From positions 597,578,968-597,642,967 of the forward strand of contig OZ010789.1 of assembly GCA_963932465.1 (NCBI GenBank): DNA of 64,000 nucleotides. Direction: 5' to 3'. The stretch comes from Maratus speciosus (lineage: Eukaryota; Arthropoda; Arachnida; Araneae; Salticidae). How positions within the stretch are numbered: the first letter of the stretch is position 1; each line of letters opens with the position of its first letter. Position numbers and translations under genes: made by a program. Below the pieces are notes generated by a model, which saw only the letters and a program-made list of their open reading frames with translations, ran no database searches and was not told the DNA's origin. Below are positions 43,872 to 56,430 of this stretch, piece after piece.

Positions 43872-45375
43872 GCTCACAGGTTGTCAAGGCCTGAGAGATA
43901 ATGTGCCCGCAAGCTCTGTATGTATGTATGTACGCACGTAACGCGATAACTCTTTATAGAAATATCCGATTTGCTTCAATTTTTTTTCTAGGTTCATTGG
44001 TTAAGTATAAATGGGTAACATGGGGCATACCCCCCTTTAATTTAGATAAATGTTTTTTTTTCATGCAGAACTATTAGATTTGCTTCAATTTTATATACCG
44101 GTTTATTCTGATAAGGGTCTTCCCTGATTAGATTTGGAGGTTCATTGGTTAAGTATAAAGAGGTGAAAGGGGCCCTGTCCGGATCCTCTTCAATTAGATG
44201 AATGGGTTTTTCATGCAGAATCATTCGATTTGCTTCAAGTTTGATATACTTGTTTATTTCTATAAAGCGCTTTCTTGATTAAATTTGGAGGTTCATTGGT
44301 TAAGTATAAAAGTGGGAAAGTAGGGCTACTCCTCCTACCCCCATAATTTAGAATAATGGGTTTTCATGCAGAATTATCCTATTTACTTCTAAGTTGTTTT
44401 CTAGGTTCATTCTTGATAAGGTTTTCCAGGTTAGATTTGGAGGTGCATTGATTAAGTATAAAGGGGGAGAAACGCCCTTAATTTATTTTTGCAGGCATTA
44501 TTTTTTGAAATAAGAGTATAATATATACATTTAGTGTGAATTGCCTGTGAGCTTAATGTCATCTGTTTAACTGGGACATTTTCTTTTTAGCTCACAGGCT
44601 ATCAAAGCCTGAGAGCTAATGTGCCCACCGGTTCTGTATGTATAAATGTATGTATGTATGTGCGTACGTACGTACGTAAGTACGTAACGCGATAACTCTT
44701 GATAGAAACATCCGATTTGCTTCAAATTTTTTTTCTAGGTTCATTGTGATAAGGCGCTTCCCTGATTAGTTTTGTGAGCTCATTGGTTAAGGATAAAGGG
44801 GGAAAAGGGGGGTTAGTCCACCCCCCCCCCTTAATTCTGATAAATGGGTTTTTCATGCAGAATTCTTCGGTTTGCCCCGAATTTTGTATACCGGTTTATT
44901 ATGTTAAGGAGCTTCCCTGATTAATTTTGGGGGTTCATTGGTTAAGCATAAAGTGGCAAAAGGGGGCTAGTGCACGCCGCTTAATTTAGATAAACGGATT
45001 TTTCATGCATAATTATTCGATTTGCTCAAAATTTGGTATACCGGTTTATTATGATAAGGAGCTTCCCTGATTCGTTTTGGGGATTCATTGGTTAAGGATA
45101 AAGAGGGCTAGTACACCCCCTTAATTTAGATAAATGGGTTTTTTTGCAAGATTATACGATTTGCTCCAAATTTGGTATACCGGTTTATTATGTTAAGGAG
45201 CTTCTCCGATTAGATTTGGAAGTTCACTGGTTAAGTTTAAATGGAGAAACGGTGGCTAATTCCCCTTCACTTATTTTTTTGAGGGGCATCATTCTTTAAA
45301 ATAAGAGTATAATATACAATTAGTGTGAATAGCCTGTGAGCTCAATGCCATCAGTTTAGCTGGACACTTTTCTTT
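43872..45375 (+). repeat. Higher-order satellite: two super-units of about 165-bp monomers
   Basis: Each super-unit (43872 and 44589 onward) has a header AGCTCACAGG...GCCTGAGAG.TAATGTGCCC, a (TGTA)n and ACGTAACGCGATAACTCTT block, then about four monomers with GATTTGCTTCAA / ATACCGGTTTATT / TTCCCTGATTAG / GGTTCATTGGTTAAGTATAAA / GGGTTTTTCATGCAGAAT. A tail AATAAGAGTATAATATA with CCTGTGAGCT then leads into the next header. Monomer spacing is about 150-175 bp and super-unit spacing about 720-790 bp. Reading frames here are repeat artefacts. Confidence 0.85.
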
Positions 45376-45399
45376 TTTATTATTTCTTATTTTGTCGTG

Positions 45400-45940
45400 C
45401 ATCAGCAGGTTGCAAATAGTCTGCTTAGCTGGATGCGAAGTCCCCGTCGTTTCACGAGCTGGCAATGTATATTAGAACTACGAAAAATAGAGAAAATCAT
45501 ACAAAAATTGCCACTACAGAGCTCCCTTCCGGCGTAGTGTTTCGAACATCAAGGAGGACTTGCTTGCTATAGCCAAAAACATTCACAAAAAAATTAGTTC
45601 AATTCTATGTATAACTTCATACACTTATCGGTGGTACAATAATAAAAATTGCACAGAAATCTCTAGTGCAGTGTCCTCCTTCTGGCAGAATATTTCCAAA
45701 TTCAAGGAGGACCTGCTGGCCAAGACAAAAACATACACAAAAACTTTTGTACAATTCTATGCATAACATCATACACTTTTCGACGGTAATAGAAATGTGC
45801 CACAAAAATCGCCCACTTCCAAATGTATATTTCCACATTCAACAATGACCTGCTGGCCATACCCATAAACATACGAAAAAAATTTTGTTTATTTCTTTCC
45901 ATATCTTCATACATTTTTCGATGGTACAATGACTACACAC
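45400..45940 (+). repeat. About 140-bp tandem array, three units
   Basis: The units carry CAAGGAGGACCTGCTGGCCA (45554, 45703 and a diverged one at 45843), CAAAAACATACACAAAAA, CAATTCTATG and CATACACTTTTCGACGGTA. It follows the higher-order satellite directly. A single related unit is at 41380. Confidence 0.8.
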
Positions 45941-47348
45941 GAAGAGGCAGACATTTTGGGAAAAAAATGTATTTTGGGATCGCTGACACATAAAATGTGT
46001 AAATCCGTCGATAATTGTAATTCAAAAATTTTTGATTACAATACTTTCTTCTGTTGAAGATAAAAGAAAGTATAAACAACAAATATATAAAATGGATTAA
46101 AAACGAGAAGAAAAATTATATGTTAAATAGCAACATATCCTGCCGAAATATTAGTAATTAAAATGTATTTCTATTCAAAAATTGCAAATTTGTATAGGAG
46201 TTAGAAGGTTTAAAATTAAATGATTTTTTTTAATAATATGGAAATGTGTTAGTGTTTTTAGTGGATAATATTCTAGTATAAGAGATTATCCATCTTATCG
46301 TTCACCAAAGATTAGTTACTAATCCGTTAGTTTTTAGAGGTTTGGTTCCAATTTCGAAAATATTCCCATAGTTTTTACTCGTCATATGAAAATTCATTAC
46401 ATTTTGAAATAATTAATTCACAAAATTTATATAGTCCATGGTTCATATAAGTTATGATTAATAAACATTTTTAATTCCCCAACACGTAAAACAGAAAATA
46501 TTTCATATTTATACGGCTGAAATGTTTAGAGTTACTGCACTTTATATTAGATTTTTAATCGTGTTTTGGTACTAAAATCTGACCTTTTCCCTTGTAGCGC
46601 CAGATTACACAAAATGTTTATCAAATTTTATGTGTCATTACTTGTTAAATTTTTCGTGGTAAAAGAATGGAAATTTTACTGAATTCCTTTTTAGAACACA
46701 GAGACGGTTTTTCTAAATATAACTTACGCAGAGATCATATAAAAATGTAAGTTTTGTAATTTTCCGTAACATAACTATATTGACACAAAATGTATTCAAA
46801 TAATGAAGAATATTTTGAAGTAAATAGACTTTTGAAGTGTTTTTGCAATTGAAAATATACTTAAAAGTAATAGTTTATTAGTTAGCAGCTGTAACTGAAA
46901 AAGGTTTGTCTAAGAATTAAATTATAAATAAGGTTAATGATAATGAAGTTCGCCTTGAATGAAATTAATAAATCATTGTATTTTAAAACTCAGATATGCG
47001 TGTAGAAAGTCTGTTCTAAAGGTCATGTTATCTTTGTCGAAATAATTGAGTTTTTTTTTTTTATTCATTATAAAGTACACTTATCCAAAGTTTCTTTTTG
47101 TAAATATTGCATTTCTAATAATATGAGAGTACAGTGTGCCCACTAAAGTCCCATGACGTCCTATTAACTTCGAAACGGCTGCTGCTACATTAATAAAAGT
47201 GGTGTCTAGTCTTAGTAAAATAGCCATGTGCAACTGAATGAAACAGCCTACGGAGCCACCTAGTGGAAAACTGCGGAGTTACCATTCCTATTTCAAAAAC
47301 GGAAAAAGATAGGGAAGAAGTAAAAATAAAATTTAAAAAATCAAAAAA
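45941..47348. other. Mostly featureless AT-rich DNA
   Basis: No gene was recognised. ACAGTGTGCCCACTAAAGTC at 47131 resembles a DNA-transposon end, and GCGGAGTTACCATTCC lies near 47275, but no partner end was found. Confidence 0.4.
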
Positions 47349-47885
47349 CCCGACTGCGTAAAAAGCGAACTACCTAATTATTTCTTATCAATGTGGAACT
47401 ATTTTTTATATTCCTTACCTATTTTTTTTTTATTTACTTGTATTGATGACTTTTAAGTTGTGCTTAATTGTTAGTTCCTATCTATAAACACTGTTTTGAT
47501 GAGGAAAATAGATGTCCATGAAGGTTAGAGTTGCAGTAAAGCTAGAGATCCTACCTACAAAACTTCCAGGTTGTGGAATATTTAAATGAAGCTTCTGACT
47601 GTAAAATCACCAATGAAACATCGTCTTCATTTTGAAAGACCTATCCAATGATATGCCCTCAATAGGGTGCGTAATTTTTTTTGTCTCTATAGCCATTTTG
47701 TATTTTACGCCGACATTTTGACATTATAAAAACAAAACCTAACCTATAACCATCGGATGGTTAAGACGAATCGATAGAGACCTCATTCATTAAATTCCAT
47801 CCAGCCGTTTGAATGTTTCGAGTGTATAAAGAAATCCACATACCCAGATACGTGTGAAACACATGACCCTTCTTGGCAGTCGGGT
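47349..47885. mobile_element. Possible short non-autonomous element (ACCCGACTGC ends)
   Basis: ACCCGACTGC at 47349 and its exact inverse GCAGTCGGGT at 47876-47885 bound 537 bp. Both are flanked outside by AAAAA, which could be a target duplication. AAACCCGACTGCG is a head I have seen in dispersed arthropod repeats. No coding remnant. Confidence 0.5.
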
Positions 47886-48391
47886 AAAAATTCATTTACA
47901 AAGTTGTAGAGCATCATCGAATTAGTACGAAAAGACACATTGTGGACATTATTACGAAGACTAAAACAGCATTTGATTTTTTTTTCGATATTTCCTACAA
48001 TGTGACATGACGAAACTTAAACGGAAGGAGAAATGAATATCTTTTGAACAAATGTGCATCCAAATGTGCATTGCAGCTGATGGTGAGAAGAAAACGAAAA
48101 TCATTTAAATCCACAAATAAATATCAACCGTAACGGTAATCAAACCGTTATTTTTTTAAAAATAATATTCATGTAGACTTTGGTAAAGGCAGTAATATTC
48201 ATGTAAAATTTTTCTTAAAATTTAAAGTGTTCATTTAATATAATAGTAATTTTTGGAGCTATATAAAACAGACGTAATAGCTAATTGGAAAATACTTCAG
48301 CTTCAAAATGCTGAATACTAATTTGTAAATAAGCACAAAAAAAGAAAATGCAAACAGCCATGTTGGTCTTTTGTCTTTCAAGGTAAACAAA
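47886..48391. other. No recognisable feature
   Basis: AT-rich sequence without a gene. The phrase AGTAATATTCATGTA occurs twice near 48160-48205 (period about 38 bp). Confidence 0.4.
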
Positions 48392-48859
48392 TCGAAATTG
48401 TACGTCAGACGTGAAAAAATAGATGCGTTTGTTCTCTAACTAGTTTTATAATTATTCAGATCTTGATCTAATAGCTGTTGCACTCTTGTGCAAAAATACA
48501 TGAATACAAAATTTATTATGATTATATATATGAAATTCAGTAATATGGAAATAATAGGGCTCCATCCTAAATAGGACGTAATCACCATGGTAATCTGGAA
48601 TCACTACCTATCATGTTATATCAGTAAAAAAATTACTTATGATAGGATTTAAAATAAGGAAGAGAACATTTATTAATATCTTTTTATGTTTTCACTCGAT
48701 TTTCATAAAATTTGAAATGACTCGAAAAATTCTGCAACAATTATATCAATAATAATTGAAACTATTCGGATGGGTAGTTTTGCGGACAGATGGACAGATA
48801 GACGGGCGGACCAGAAGGCGTCTATAGGTGCAACGTATTTAATTAATTAAGAACGCACC
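48392..48859 (+). repeat. Dispersed repeat family G, copy 4
   Basis: The start ATCGAAATTGTACGTCAGACG and ATGCGTTTGTTCTCTAAC, and the end GGACAGATGGACAGATAGACG, TATAGGTGCAACG and GAACGCACC match the other copies. About 470 bp, without the 174-bp internal duplication of copy 1. Confidence 0.8.
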
Positions 48860-50545
48860 AAAAATAATGGTAGTAAACAAGAAAAAAATATGAAAGATTT
48901 ATGATATTCGGAATTATCCTTATTCAGGTGAAAAAAAATCACGGTATAAATTTTATAAGCCTATTTCCTGCCAAGATTCTAATAAATCAGGATTATGTTG
49001 ACACGTTGACATAAGGAGAAAAAATGTCATCTGGAGTCTTTTATATGACATGTTCAGAGACTGTATTTTAAAGATATTTATTCATGAACAGTATACATTG
49101 TGTAAGATTAATTGTTTAATAATTTTTATTCTTTTATTTCTTACGAATGAAATATTTATTAATGCTTACTGGAAATGCTTTCCTATTTAAAGATTAATGA
49201 TTTTATTTCGAAAACCTATATATTATCATAGTACATATCACAAGTTATTGTTTTGTTTCACTTCTGTCGTTAGATTATATCTTTATACTTAAAGAAAAGG
49301 CAAAAATCTAATAAAAAAGATTAAAAAATATCTTGCAATATACAAAATAATATTTCTGCGCTTCGCAACAGTAATTGTTAGCTTCTCGTTCTAGCAACTC
49401 AGTAACAGTACTTTTATTCTTAAAACTAGCAAACACTGCGGCTCTGCTCGCATAATAGTTTAAATATGCGAAGTGATATTTATATGTATAATCTTTATTA
49501 AATGAAATTAAACTTTTAAGAATAATTCAAAAATTACTATTTAAAACACAGTTTGACTAAACTCCATTATTACACTGTATTAGGCAGAAATAACACTTAC
49601 ATTAATGAAAAGAACTAAAACTAAATAAAAGATAATTTAGAAAATATTTTGAAACTTTTATGCTCGATTAATACGCTCATTTCAGTATTCATTTGAAATT
49701 TTTATTTTTTTAGAAACCATCTTCTTACATCTTAAAATTAACAATCGTGTCAAATTCCAAGATTCTCGTCTACCATCTCTCTCAACATAAAATGCTATGC
49801 AGAAATAGGGACTGTCACTAAATTTGCCAATATTAATTTTGAAATGGGTTTGGTATATCCTAATATTCCACATAAATGTAATTTAGAAAGCTTTTAAAGG
49901 CCTTTTTTAGAACGTTTGCAGTTCCTGCCATCCCCAGATGGTAGAGTTCCCAGTATAAATGTCTCATACACTCTATTCAAAACCTCTTGTTAATACGTAT
50001 AATCAAGTGAATTACAGTTAACAAGTTCAAAATTCGAAAAAAAAGTGTTCTGAATATATTAAATTTGGCACATAAAGTTTTAAATAATAATAATATTAAA
50101 GTATATAGATAACTGCGCGTGAGAAAACATTTTCACAAAATAATTTCAATTGGCTTTTTCAAAATATAAATAATTCTGCAATACTTGCAATTATTTCTTA
50201 TAAATATTAATATTTATCCAAATACAGAAAAAAAGGTAGGAATAACGAAACTTGATTAGATTTCATTCTTACAGGAAGATTCTGTAGTTGTTTATACTAC
50301 TCAACAATTAAACTATAACAGTTCTCTGTTCCTAAAAATAGTAAAATGAAAAAAGAATAAATATAGATTTTAGATGGTTATTTTAGCTTTTTTTTTAATC
50401 GTTATTTACATTATTTTTAAAAGTTCTGTTTTCCCAAGGAAGAAAAACTTAAAATTGAATCTAGCTACACGTTATATAAATTCTCGTTATATGTTATATA
50501 ACTTTACGTGATATGGTTTTCCAATATACCAGCATCTTAAAAGCA
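48860..50545. other. Featureless AT-rich DNA
   Basis: No motif-bearing frame, RNA gene or clear repeat was recognised on either strand. Confidence 0.4.
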
Positions 50546-50605
50546 TAGGCGTAACTAGAGGGGGGCCGGGTGGGCATGGCCCACCCCAGGTAGTTCTAGT
50601 GCCTA
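50546..50605. repeat. Nested GC-rich hairpin
   Basis: The inner stem GGGTGGGC / GCCCACCC with loop ATG (50568-50586) sits inside an outer stem TAGGC...ACTAGA / TCTAGT.GCCTA (50546-50605). It is isolated in AT-rich DNA with no terminator-like T-run and no gene beside it. Possibly the end of a transposable element. Confidence 0.75.
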
Positions 50606-53090
50606 CACCAGAATTTCAAATTCGAGTGATAATACTATGCTTGCGTTATAGTCAAAATTTTAATTTCCAAATATTTGAAGGGTTACACAAACAAATGTAT
50701 TATTATATATTTCTGATTTGAAAACTAATGTAATAAAAGCGGCGTATGTTAATGTGTGTGTGAGGGGAGGGGGATGTCAAAGGAGCAACAGTTATGTGGC
50801 CCAGAACCCACCAAATCTGAGCGATAGTTTTCTTTTCTGTCTAGAGGTAATGGGGAAAAAATAATTTCTAAAGAGTCCAGTTTCTTTCAACGAGGTCATA
50901 AAGGGTCCTCTGCTGTAGTCAGAGCCGGGGAGAAAGAGAGAAGGGGGGGGGGGGGCACAGGAGCCACAATACAGAATTACATGCAAATTTATTTTTGTAC
51001 AATAATGACAGGGGTTTTTTTCTAATTTCTTCAAAACACTCCAGGTTAGGGAAATGACCACAGGAGACAACTCTAAGAAGTGATGATTAACCCCACTCCT
51101 TTCGTTAGGGCAAACCAGGATATAGTTGTCAAATTGTTAGCCCATTAATTGTCCAACAGGATCGATGAGAACACCTTGGCAGGGTGCTTCCTTTCCTTTG
51201 AGGATAAGAAGAACGAATTTTTTGTTATTGTCCTATTTTAAGCGTGTGGGGTAACTTTCAGTTTCCCTGAATAATTATCAGTTCATAAACAAATTCTGTA
51301 GTTTAAAATACGGGAAACTTTTTTTGTGTGTGTTATTGCCACGTGGCACTTCGTTTCAAATTTCAGAATGTAATTTTGTGAGTAATTTTTTTCCTGATCA
51401 GATCTTTACTATTTTGTATAAAGTGCTTGGTGGAAGATGTTATGTAACAAAAATGAAATTGCCAGAAAATTGAAACGAAAACCTTTTTCTTGTAAATTTA
51501 ATGTTTCTTTTTTTCTTCTTCGAGCCTATATTTAATAGGTCAACAAATGGCATGTACTAAACTGTCTCAGAAAAACTTATCAACATTTAATTTCCAAATA
51601 TAAAAATTATTAATAATATTTAAATCATTTTATATTAAAATATTAAACGTTAATAAATAATGTATCAAATTTTAAAGACTAATTAGAATCGTGATCATTT
51701 TAGGATTACCATATGATAGAATATCTCATAACATCTTCATCGTAAAAATAAAAGATATTTTAAGAAAATATAACATAATACCTTCTTCCACGAAACTCTT
51801 TAATTAATGTCATTTTTTATTTAAAAAAATTGATAACGATAAAAATTGGTCAAATTTCACACGGTCATTTTTATTTAAATTTGCTTAGAATGTATTTTGT
51901 TCTAGTAGTTATCTTTGCGGAAAGAGCAGATGTTTAATGATGAACACAATATATTGAGTGCAATTGTCATAATACCGAACATTTGGCTAGCCCGAAGATA
52001 TTGTAACGACATTTTTAACAGACTTATTTTGCTTTCTGTGAAACATGCTAACTTAACTAGAAAAGCTGGAAATTGCCGAAATTCACATCCAAACGGTAAT
52101 ATATGCCGTGTCACTGACCAAAATTTGGTCACTTCCAATGATTTCTTAAATTTTTCATAAAAAGCAAAGTTAATATGATGGAAATCTCACTAAAATATCT
52201 TTATTGTTGTTAAAGTTATGAACGAAAATTCGGGTTCAGCTTGCAGAGAGTCACTCTATATTTTTTATTTAGTGTATTGTATTTTTTATGGAAAAATGAA
52301 TTGCGATGTAGGTTTACTGTGCAAAAATTTTTGTCTTAACCGCATTATATCGCATGAAAGCTTTTTTCAAAATTTTAGGAATACACTGTATGTACAACTT
52401 CCCACTCTAGTACATTTGAAACTCCATAGATAAATCAAAAGGAGCAATAATGGATTTTTGGCTGAGTTGCCACCATTTGAATATTTTTTTTTCTTAGTTT
52501 ATTTCCTTTCTTGCAAATTAGCACTATATTATTGTAAAATTTTCCTTCAAGGTACTTAAAAATCTCTTTTCGACTTTAAAATATTTTTTTCGAAAACTAG
52601 AAAGTTTTATTACTTTATTTTAATTCACTTAAGAAGCTATAGAGTTTTTAACGTTTTATTATTTAAAGAGGTTTTAAGACTATTCTCTTTTTGAATAATA
52701 ACTCAAAACATATATTTTTTGTTGCTTAAAGCATACTTGTGAAAAGCAATCAAGTTCATGGAAGTATTTGTGCTAAATATGATATGAAATTGCTCTAAAA
52801 TTTTTTTCAATACCTTTAAACCCTGTAATATTGGAGTATTCGGTCAGTGAAATTTTCTCGTGTTTGTTTTAGACATGTGTCGTATACTTGGTATTCGGCC
52901 AAAATCACTAATCGGTGCATACATTTAAAAACCTTTCGAATGCGATATAAATAATTTTGACGAATACAACTTTTTTTTTTCATTTCATAGAAAAAGAAAA
53001 CAAAACTTTAGCTTATTTATTTTGCGCGAAAATTATTTTATGTAAAAATATTTTCTATGCGAGTTTTAATTAATCAAATCTCTTTCAGCT
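50606..53090. other. Mostly featureless; G-rich runs near 50.76-50.96 kb
   Basis: A GC-richer patch (50760-51190) includes a 13-base G run at 50944-50956 and the block CACTCCAGGTTAGGG. No recognisable coding motif. 51200-53090 is AT-rich with nothing identified; overlapping open frames at 51902-52160 on both strands have no domain. Confidence 0.4.
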
Positions 53091-53870
53091 CTGTTCTTTC
53101 ATTTCAAAAGATAATTACAGATCCTTTCTCATACAAATATAAGATAATACTGTGATACATGTATGCTAAAGGAACTGTAAGTAGCTTTTGAAATGAAGCA
53201 AGCCAAGTCGCTGGAAAAGCCGTTGAAGTACAGGCCGAAAAAGTAAACAAACCGAAAGTACACAGTATAATCTTATATTTGTATGAAAAAGGATCTGTAA
53301 TTATCTTTTGTAATGAAAGAACAGAGCTACTATAAGTTTTGTTTACTTTTTGACCCAGCCCATGGCGCCACCTGGCGTCTCCTTTGTTTACTTTGTCCCA
53401 TCCCCCAATCAGGTACGGTTTCGGTTTGTTTACTTTTTCGGCATTTACTTCAACGGCTTTCACCGCGGTTGGGTACGGTTTCGGTTTGTTTACTTTTCCC
53501 TGGCCGAAAATTTCGTTTACTTTTCCCTGCCCTACACGTGGTGCAACCTAACCGCGACCTTCCCTGGCCGAAAGATTCTGCCTCCCGCTCGCCGTGAACG
53601 TGCGAACAACGACTTTTCCAGCGACTTGGCTTGCTTCATTTCAAAAGCTACTTACAGTTCCTTTAGCATACCTCTATCACAGTATTACTTTATACTTGCA
53701 CGCTAAAGGAACTGCAAGTAGCTTTTGAAATGAAGCAAGCCAAGTCACTGGAAAAGGCGTTGTTCGCACGCTCACCTCGAGCGGGAGGCAGAATCTTTCG
53801 GCCAGGGATGGTCGCGGTTAGATTGCACCACGTGTATGGCCAAAAAAGTAAACAAACCCAATGCTGCAAG
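53090..53870. repeat. GC-richer mosaic of nested fold-backs with GTAAACAAA motifs
   Basis: The outer pair at 53098-53155 and 53265-53325 is inverted (AAAAGATAATTACAGATCC and its mirror). A second, larger pair at about 53525-53690 and 53700-53850 is inverted (AAAGCTACTTACAGTTCCTTT; GAGGCAGAATCTTTCGGCC). Between them TTTCGGTTTGTTTACTTTT occurs repeatedly. GTAAACAAA or its inverse appears at about 53244, 53337, 53380, 53427, 53482 and 53846, with a near match at 53513. Open frames here are by-products of the repeats. It is GC-richer than its surroundings. Family unknown. Confidence 0.7.
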
Positions 53871-55794
53871 ACCGAGGCCTCCTTTTACTGTCCGGGACAT
53901 GGAGATTCCAATTCTTGTGCAGTAGAACAATATTCCCCAAATTCTTATCGATAACCTCATCGCATCCATGGAAAACAGGTGTGCAGCAATCTTAGCAGTT
54001 CGAGGAGACCACACGCCATATTAAAAATATTGCATCATTTCTAAACAATACTTTTTTTATGATTTACATGAAACCAAATTGTTGCCTTAAACCATCTTTT
54101 CATGTTCTTTTCCTCTTTCTAAAAAATAAAAGCCCCCTTACCATTTCTTGAGTCTTTTTTTTTTATGTATTGCCCATTGCTACACGTGTACTATCTATTT
54201 TATGCCCATAAATTGCTGTTTTGCACTGTTCCCTTTACTTTTTTGCTTACTCCCTTAATTTTTTTGAGCAGTGTATATAAATAAACATCGGTGGGACAAT
54301 ATGTAATATACTACAACCAACCAAAAAAAATATCTAACTAACAATGCAAGTCTCACCCAATCCGTCGAGTAGAACTTTTTAAAAGGGCTTATAATTCATA
54401 ATCACTTTACTCATTATAGAACTTTCTTCCATAATTATGTAACTATGCAACTTATAACATTATATAATATACTAAGTTCTTCTATGAAAAAATATCTAAC
54501 TGACTGTGTAAGTCCCATAAATTTTTATTCATCACAACTCAAGTTATAAGCGGCCGGAACGAAATTTCAATTTGTTTTTTATATACGACTACACAGTAGA
54601 TTTCATTTTCTCTTTTGATAAATATTTGTATCGGTAAGTATTTTATTTTATAAAAATATGTTTTAAAACTTCGCCCACAATGTCAATAACATTCTGTTTA
54701 TATTTTTATTTTATTTTAAGAATACCTGCATTGGATATTTCTCGTTATTGAATTCACAATGTTTTCATATTGCGTTTTACGACACATAAATTACCTTTCT
54801 TTTAATGTAAATTTAGAACATACTTGTTTCAAATAACTTTGTTGCCAAGAGATAAGAAAGAAATATTTATACAAGTGTTTTTTACTTAGTTTTATAAAAA
54901 CATCAGAGATAATGTAGAAATATAATTTCGGTCGATATTTTATACTAACGCAATAAAGTTTTTTCAATATATGATAAGTTAAACATCTAAATATTTTCAT
55001 AAAATATATATTATATTTTGGAAACAACATTCAACATTTGAAATAAATTATTTTAAATTCAATGGTTTTGTAATTTATTTCTTTATTAATTTATGAAATT
55101 TTTAACATTTTCAAAAATAGTTGAACTCTGTGCTTTAACAGATAATCAGATTTTCATTAAATTGACTTTTTTTGGGGGGGAAGGGGGAGGGTTATTGACG
55201 AAAATTGCTGAATGGAAATTTCCATCTGAAAGAACTTTTATCATACTATGTTGTATACTATATATATCTATACTATACTATATATACTATATCTACTATA
55301 TATATATTGTACGGTATATACTATACCCTACAAATCTATAGATCATTTTTAGGGCTGCACGAAATAATTCTGATGTTTTTCCGACTAGTAACGATAATTG
55401 CAGAAATCGGGTTTTCAAATGTTTTATTCGTTTTCTAAATTGTTTATTTAGACATAATCTGTCACTTTAATAAACCCTAAAGCTATGTTACAGTATTCTG
55501 AACGTGTTGGGAAATGTTTTTAATTTATGCTAGACGCATGATTTTTCGTTCTTCTTTTAAATATGGGTCTATCAGATTTGAAAGTTTTAAAAGTATTTTC
55601 ACTTTCTTAAACTTATAATGAAAACCATAATATTGATAAAAGCTACTAAGCATGCTTTGAATAATTATGACTCATGTGTTTTCTTTAGTATTTCTAAAAA
55701 TAATACTTCTTTACATTCTTCGCTCTTAGTTGTACTTTGTACTTTTGTAAAGATGTAAAATAAAATTTTAATCACACATACAGAGTTTGTATAA
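53871..55794. other. Mostly featureless AT-rich DNA
   Basis: No gene was recognised. A simple (TATAC/TATATC)n stretch lies at about 55257-55327, and a short G-run patch at 55173-55192. Confidence 0.4.
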
Positions 55795-56430
55795 AAAGTA
55801 ATGAGACTGAAATTCCGGAAAAAAATATCTATTGAAGATATTACTACAAGCGTTTAAAATTCTTCAAAATAAGACCATTGGGCATCGACACAGATCTACG
55901 AAGAGTTGTCCACACTTGGAATGCAGCCTGGAATTCCCTTTCCGGAACGTTCTTCAAGTAGCGCTTTAACCTCTGCTGCATACGGCTCTATGGCGGTGTC
56001 CGTTGAGGGCTTTCTTTACTCTGGGGAACAGTAACAAGTCGTTTGAGCAAGACTATAGGGGTGGGGGATGAAGAAGAGTTGCGATGGCGATCTGGGTCAG
56101 GTAGAAGTTGACTACGAAGAAGGTGTGGCTTGGTGCATTTTCATGATGCAGCTTTGTACATTCAAACATGTCTTGATGTCTATTCGAACACTTAACCGCC
56201 GGTCTTAGTTCAACACATCAGGGACACGTTGCAGATCGTCTCTTGTTTCAGTTCATTAACGGGCGTCCTGCGTGAAGTTGGTCTTCCATATTCTCTCGAT
56301 GGTATTTGATGAACAAAGGGGCACCTTTTGTTAGCCTTTTACTGTCGAACCCTTTTTTGATCATAGCCAATGTTACCATAGCCGATTTTCCTGAGTTACA
56401 CTCATAATTTAATAGCGGCACACTGTTCGA
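55795..56430 (-). pseudogene. Mariner transposase remnant, internally deleted
   Basis: On the minus strand: CNSGKSAMVTLAMIKKGFDS and QLHAGRPLMN (56248-56410), equivalent to the N-terminal G-KSAxETxxMIKxAFG...R-GRPxTS motif; then, after a jump, CTKLHHENAPSHT-like (second catalytic D of HDN changed to E), FYLTQIAIATLLHPPPL, LLLFPRVKKALNG and ends with SYFEEF. The third-D region (HPPYSPDLxxxD) is degraded. The central part with the first catalytic D is missing. The outer end GTATAAAAAGTAATGAGACT (55791) is a common mariner terminal motif in arthropods. No matching partner end was identified. Confidence 0.75.

Noticed and set aside
43872..45940. CRISPR-like array
   Set aside because: The repeats are long, degenerate, tandem monomers without unique spacers of constant length, in a eukaryotic setting.
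47170..47190. CGAAAC near 47173 as another hammerhead core
   Set aside because: No CUGANGA box or pairing stems at the required distance.
52900..53000. Promoter-like AT-rich boxes in unannotated stretches
   Set aside because: TATA-like words are expected by chance at this base composition. Only those paired with CCAAT in the Penelope arms were kept.
53313..53706. Two overlapping plus-strand frames of 94 and 118 codons, and a minus-strand frame at 53104-53463
   Set aside because: The peptide repeats the phrase RFRFVYF because the DNA repeats TTTCGGTTTGTTTAC. Frames exist on both strands and no domain is visible.
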